Shown here: positions 59,285 to 64,000 of the stretch, piece after piece
Position numbering within the stretch: the first letter of the stretch is position 1
Layout: every line of letters starts with the position of its first letter
Source of the DNA: Kitagawia praeruptora
Lineage: Eukaryota; Streptophyta; Magnoliopsida; Apiales; Apiaceae
Reading direction: 5' to 3'
DNA: 64,000 nt
Assembly (NCBI GenBank): GCA_037693485.1
Contig: CM075348.1
Span: 17,094,501-17,158,500, forward strand
Notes under the pieces: model-generated
Databases searched by the model: none
Seen by the model: only the letters and a program-made list of their open reading frames with translations
Told to the model about the DNA's origin: nothing
Translations under genes and position numbers: made by a program

Positions 59285-60606
59285 TAATACAAATTGTACA
59301 CTAAAACGACAAGAGCAATAATAATGATCATAATTTGAAGGGAAAGGGAAGGGGAGAAAGGTAGTTAAATGAGGGTGGTGAGCAACTGATTGACCTCGAT
59401 GATATTATTGACCTCGATGATATTATACCGTTACATATATATGTGAAAATAAAACTTGTTTATGTATTTCCATGCGGGTCAGTAGCTGCATAAGCACACA
59501 AGTCTGGTTCAACACACCCCTTGAGCAAATTTTACTTGCAGCTGCTGCATTAAAGGTCATACGATTGGCTAGGCCTCTGAAAAAAATTAACTACGGTCTG
59601 CAGCATCAGCATTAATTGCTGTTTGCCTGTAATAATTTTGAGTTGCATTTTAAAATTTAGTCTCCCGTTAAGAACAAAAGCTTGAAGATTAAGACCAGGG
59701 AACTAGTAAAAATTAACCAACCAAAATTGATCGACTTGTTGCTCTCTCTGTTCTTATTATTAGAAATGTTACAGGGTTCCTAAATAGAACATGTATTAAT
59801 ACTGAAGTAAAATATGAAGATGTATTGATAAGAATCCATTGTTCTTAATTATCATTTGTTAGAAGGTTTATAATAGAGCTCATATTAGTGTTAAAATTAA
59901 CAATTGGCAAAATGTGGTTACGAATAAAAAGAACCAGCTGGTCTTTCATATATCATATTTTAGTAGCAAAGAATGCATGACAGATAAGTTATATAAACAA
60001 TAGGCTCCAACATTGTCTTGCAAACATACTTGGTTACATAAGCATTAGGCAAAATAACTTGCAGATAGAAATATAGGTAGATGGATAGATAAGGCTTCTG
60101 CCAGAAAGAACAACAGACTTCTCAGAGGGGAGCAAAGTGACCGGCTCAGCTGCAAAAAAGGAAAAAACAACATGAAGCTCAAAAAGCACAGGCATCAAAA
60201 TAAAGAATGTTGCCATTGGACAGAAATCAAAAGTGGTAAAAATCTCCAGAAGTAACTACATGGAGGTTACTTATGGTATCTGAGATAGGGATGAAAAGAT
60301 AGAAGGATGAAGGCAAGGAATGAAAAGCAACAGGACTGTTGATTTACTCTTCATATAAGTGGTGGGTACATTGTAAGAGTTTGGCATTTTACAGGGAAAA
60401 AAGTTAAAGGAAGGGGGCACGGAAGAGTCGGCTGTGGTGTTACATATAAAATATACTTGTACTTGTAATATGTATGTCATAGAAGAGTTGGATAAGCTAG
60501 GCGTGCATGGAATTCAATCAGTGATTTGGATTTTATACCATTTCATTCCTTTTGCAACAGTATTTTAAACATGCAGGCAGGTGTAATTAGGAGAATGAAA
60601 GAGGAG
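59285..60606. other. 3' flank of the cystatin-like gene
   Basis: No further coding exon was certain. A possible acceptor TTTTTTGCAG (minus strand, about 60150) could take an untranslated exon, paired with a donor AAG|GTGACT at 60611; either way the protein would end within one codon of the same place. GATGATATTATTGACCTC is duplicated in tandem at about 59398-59425. Confidence 0.4.
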
Positions 60607-62579
60607 TCACCTTGGGGGCAGAGGGTAGACGGACTCAAAACGTACAAAAACAACATTTGATTCTGGATCTCGCCTTTCCTGAAATGTGATAGCTTGGAAG
60701 TAGATGGCATCTTGACCACGCAAGCGGGCTTTAAAGCGAGTCCAAAAATGGAAACCATTAACAGCTCGCTTGTAAGCCTTCACCAAACCAACATATTTAT
60801 ACTTTGTTTTCTGCAATATAAATAGAAGTATCAATGAGAACCAAAAAAATTGAGTAATCTAGTAACTAATTGTACAACCATTAATGTAAATAGAAATAGA
60901 CGGTCTGGAACTCTGGATCCTATTGAGCTTCAATGACTATGACAATAAGGCTTTACTTATTTAGATAGTAGTTAGGCTTATGTCAGTAAACTTGAAAAAA
61001 GGTTTTTTTTTCTTGATATAACTTAAAGAAAAAAAAGATATAGATGATCGGGATAGAGGCAAGATCTCAATGATACTGTTATATTTCGACCTATCTCGAC
61101 CCACTCGTATATAGAGATAAGACACCGATGACGCAGTTACTAAAATATATCACTCTTATCACAAATCTGGTTCCTGGCATCGGTGAATGGAGGACTTTGC
61201 GTAAAGAACGGTAGGCCTTACCTAATCAGAATTAAGGAAGCTGATGTTGACTGTGATACACTGTTCAAATGTGTCGACAAGCAGTACATGAACTTGATGA
61301 TTCCAACAAAGCCATATTATATCATCTGCCTCTTGGTTTGCTAATGAAAAGTTAAAACTAATTCTGTTGGAATTTTCCTGAATCTGACTTGAGGAGTATC
61401 CAGGCAGAGTGACTCCAGAGACCTAGCTCACCCCTGGACAGGAACTAAGGGCATACAGGAACTAATGGCATACATGTACCTTTCTAGTGAGCAAAACATG
61501 CCAAGAGAGCACTTGTAACCAAAACACTAGGGCAATTTTGATTTATCACTCGGAAATTTAACTCCATAAATTTGATGCAGTAACTTTCTATCTTTGTTTA
61601 TGCTAAGCGTACAGTAAGCGTCTATGCTCAATTTCACTAATTGCAACGTTTTTATTTTGTAAGCATTAACCTCTATCTACATATATACCACCAATGTAAT
61701 ACTTTTTTTAATCTATTTTCTTAATTATTATGGAGAGATAACTTTTCTAAGTATGCCAATTTTGTGATGACAATGATGACAATGAAAGCAAAAGATGAGG
61801 ATTATGATGATATATACATAAGCTTTTAAAAATAAAAATAAAAAAGGACACAAATTATATACCTGGATTTTATTATAGGTTTTGAGAGCCAATTTGGAAA
61901 TAGCAGCCACAGGAAAGCCCGGATCATAGAGTACAGAAGGGGTGGTGGGAACACGCTGTTTTGGAGCATTACGTCTGAAGTAAATTTTTCGGGGAAGCTT
62001 GGGATTGGTAACAGTCCTGGAGCGTTTCTTGACCACAAATTTGAAGCCCCGATCTTTCTCATCACGATCACTATCCCCTAATACATCCTCCTCGGATTCC
62101 GGCTCCTCGGGATCATCCGTGTATAACTCTGTTTTAAAATAATAAGATAAATCTTTTACCTCCACTGGAGGAGCATTCTCCTCCGATTCCGATTCCGAAA
62201 CCACCTCCTCCAACTCCGATTCTTCCGATTCCTCTACCTCCTCCGCAAATCCATCTCCAAATTTCCGCTTCCTCCAGTTTATATGAGAATCTGCCTCTCT
62301 TGAATTCTCTAACAATTTCTTCAGATTCCCCTTGGCCTCAAGCAACTTCACAATCTTCGGAAACACATTTTTCGCAAAATTAAAACTTCTTATTACATCA
62401 ATCAAAGGAATCCTCTCCTCCAACTCTCCCTCTCTCTTCATCTTCTGGTCTTCCCAAAACTCTTCTTTCGACAGCCTCACCAACTCCAACTCCGATTCTT
62501 CCGATTCCACCTCCTCCTCCCCCGCAAATCCATCTCCATCACAATTAGAACCCAAATCAAATTCATTCTTCATCACCAT
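60607..62579 (-). CDS. Acidic protein with C-terminal cystatin-like domain, two exons
   Basis: Host gene on the minus strand. Exon 1 is 62579-61863 (717 bases, 239 codons, phase 0, donor CCAG|GTATAT) and exon 2 is 60810-60607 (acceptor TATTGCAG|AAAACA), giving 306 residues. The first 170 or so residues are very acidic with Glu/Ser runs (EEEVESEESELELV, ESELEEVVSESESEEN), then a basic stretch (KKRSRTVTNPKLPRK) that could be nuclear-targeting. The C-terminus runs FPVAAISKLALKTYNKIQ across the splice into KYKYVGLVKAYKRAVNGF and FKARLRGQDAIYFQAI. A helix followed by strands and a turn like the QxVxG loop (RAVNG) recalls the cystatin/monellin fold; inhibitory activity is not implied. Homology is inferred by eye. 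No lesion is seen. A TATA-like TGTATATATTTGG is about 70 bases upstream of the ATG. Confidence 0.75.
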
Positions 62580-63590
62580 TTCGCAATCTATTTTGCTTGC
62601 CCTAATTTTATTTTTTATGTTACTCTACCCCCTTCTCCTCCCGCCCAAATATATACAGGCCTGGGACTGGGCCTGGGCCGGTGGTGTTTGAGATTTTTTG
62701 TCAACCTCATAATTTATTTTGTATTTTAAAAATAATTCTATAAAATATTCTTTTTTCTTTCTTTATTTATATATATTGATTTCTATAAATTGTATTGTTA
62801 TTTATTTAAAACAATGTTGGCTAAGTTAATATTTCAAAAATAGTTTCTTATAGTTCCCTACTCTTCATATATTAAACTACCTCCCTCCCATATGCACCAC
62901 CTCTCTGTCTCTTTCAGATTACTCTTGAAAATAACACCAACACCACCATCTCAAATATTAAAGATTACTTTAATATATTTTATATATTAAAGTTTCTCAA
63001 ATATTAATGTTGGACATTAATATATGTTTTTTTTTAATATTTTCTTATAGTTCCCGATGCCTTACTAACTAGTACTAGTAATACTAAATGTTTCATTTGA
63101 AATTTAGGTTTGTATTTTACTTTTATTTGGTAGAAATTGAATATTAATGATGTATGTTATATGTACTGATTACCTGACACAACTATATGTAAAAAAAATT
63201 ATATTTTACAAAAATTATACTTCCTCAAATGAGAAAAATATTATTTCTTAGGCTTATTTATTTATAAATTATAAATATTATTCCTCAAATGAGAAAAATT
63301 ATAAATTTTTTTTGATAATCATTTTGTTTAATCTTTGCATTTCATAAATATTTTTTGTGTTTAACCATTTGATTATTAATATATCTTATAATTTTATATA
63401 TTTTATGAAATCAAAAATTGTAAAACATGTACTTAAAAAATTTTAGATTACCACTACTCCATAATGATTACTACTCCTTATCTATACTAAGAATGCCCCT
63501 GGTAGAACCCATTTTAAGAAAATTTAATTATAGAGTAATTTACTAATCCTATAATCTAGGTAGTATTAATAGTGTATAAGAGCATCTCCA
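62580..63590. other. Promoter side and AT-rich intergenic DNA
   Basis: On the minus strand TGTATATATTTGG (about 62645-62657) is the likely TATA box of the gene ending at 60607, with GGCCCAGG-type repeats behind it (62660-62685), similar to plant telobox/site-II-rich promoters only in GC content. The remainder is AT-rich with a repeated CCTCAAATGAGAAAAAT (63223 and 63274) and no coding region. Confidence 0.4.
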
Positions 63591-63918
63591 ATGGTGTTGT
63601 TCAAAATGGTTGGTTAAAATGATATAAAATATTGATTATGTAAAATTTATTGAATGTGCAAGATATTGTTGGAGTTGGTTATAATGATTGTTTATATTTT
63701 AAAAATGGTATGTTATTACTATTTTACACTCAGTACATTGAACATCATAGAAAGATTCTTCAAAATAGTTGGTTAAAATGATATAAAATATTGATTATGT
63801 AAAATTTATTGAATGTGCAAGACATTGTTGGAGTTGGTTATAATGATTGTTTATATTTTAAAAATGGTATGTTATTACTATTTTACACTCCGCACGTTGA
63901 ACAACACAAAACGATTCA
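63585..63918. repeat. 160-bp direct repeat, MITE-like
   Basis: Two copies with a period of 160 bases: CAAAATGGTTGGTTAAAATG at 63603 and CAAAATAGTTGGTTAAAATG at 63763. The block begins AGAGCATCTCCAATGG, a common start of plant MITEs. No coding region. Confidence 0.9.
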
Positions 63919-64000
63919 TCCGGTCAACAAGGTATGGACACAAAACCTCTAAAGAATGATTACCACTTAGAACTTCGGAAACCATATTTAGTGCACCATA
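63919..64000 (-). repeat. Inverted copy of the copia insertion site region
   Basis: In reverse complement it reads TATGGTGCACTAAATATGG and GTGGTAATCATTCTTTAGAG, matching 45424-45434 joined to 50745-50785. This shows the site as it was before the copia element came in. The repeat probably continues beyond the window. Confidence 0.85.

Noticed and set aside
59101..59304. Poly-valine ORF on the plus strand
   Set aside because: It is a translation of the (TAG)n microsatellite.

Overview
The window is plant nuclear DNA. It is AT-rich and filled with plant-type elements: Tekay and Tat Ty3/gypsy retrotransposons, a Ty1/copia element, L1 and RTE LINEs, a hAT relic, Helitron-type ends and Stowaway MITEs. 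Spliced gene structure and tRNA-iMet primer sites fit a dicot, perhaps an asterid; the species cannot be named from the sequence. I see no rRNA or tRNA gene, no CRISPR and no prokaryotic gene. Only two protein-coding units look intact: a copia polyprotein (46114-50493) and a two-exon host gene (62579-60607, minus strand).

Left part (1-9394). A solo gypsy LTR ('LTR A') starts at 20 and ends at 7125, with matching 5-bp duplications ACATG at 15-19 and 7126-7130. It has been torn open: 3086-6570 is inverted DNA copied mainly from the sequence to its right, giving a palindrome of about 2.83 kb per arm (3086-5920 and 6571-9394) around a 650-bp spacer that is itself an inverted piece of LTR A.

Nested nest (8857-43810). 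A roughly 600-bp terminal-inverted-repeat element is the oldest layer. A Tekay element on the minus strand (8867-41484, duplication ATTAA on both sides) entered its left terminal repeat, and an L1 LINE (41783-43516) entered its middle. The Tekay element has long LTRs and broken gag-protease-RT and integrase-chromodomain remnants; the middle of pol is missing. Inside lie a Tat element (12615-25522, minus strand) with an antisense extra gene, itself split by a 2.1-kb poly(A)-tailed retroposon (22151-24291); an AT-rich fragment (25523-26319); and an internally deleted gypsy element ('C', 26353-35735) with 3.8-kb LTRs, one of which holds an RTE LINE tail.

Right part (43811-64000). There is a 5'-truncated hAT transposase relic, then a young copia element (45435-50739, LTRs reading as identical, duplication CACTA). 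Beyond it a family of about 1.9-kb repeat units lies in direct orientation (50745-52904) and again inverted (56145-58620), around a Helitron-type block of short AT-rich repeats (53252-55954) that carries two MITE insertions. The minus-strand host gene encodes a 306-residue acidic protein with a C-terminal domain resembling the cystatin fold; a decayed copy of its second exon lies downstream at 58840-59190. The last bases of the window are an inverted copy of the sequence into which the copia element inserted, so the inverted repeat continues past the right edge.
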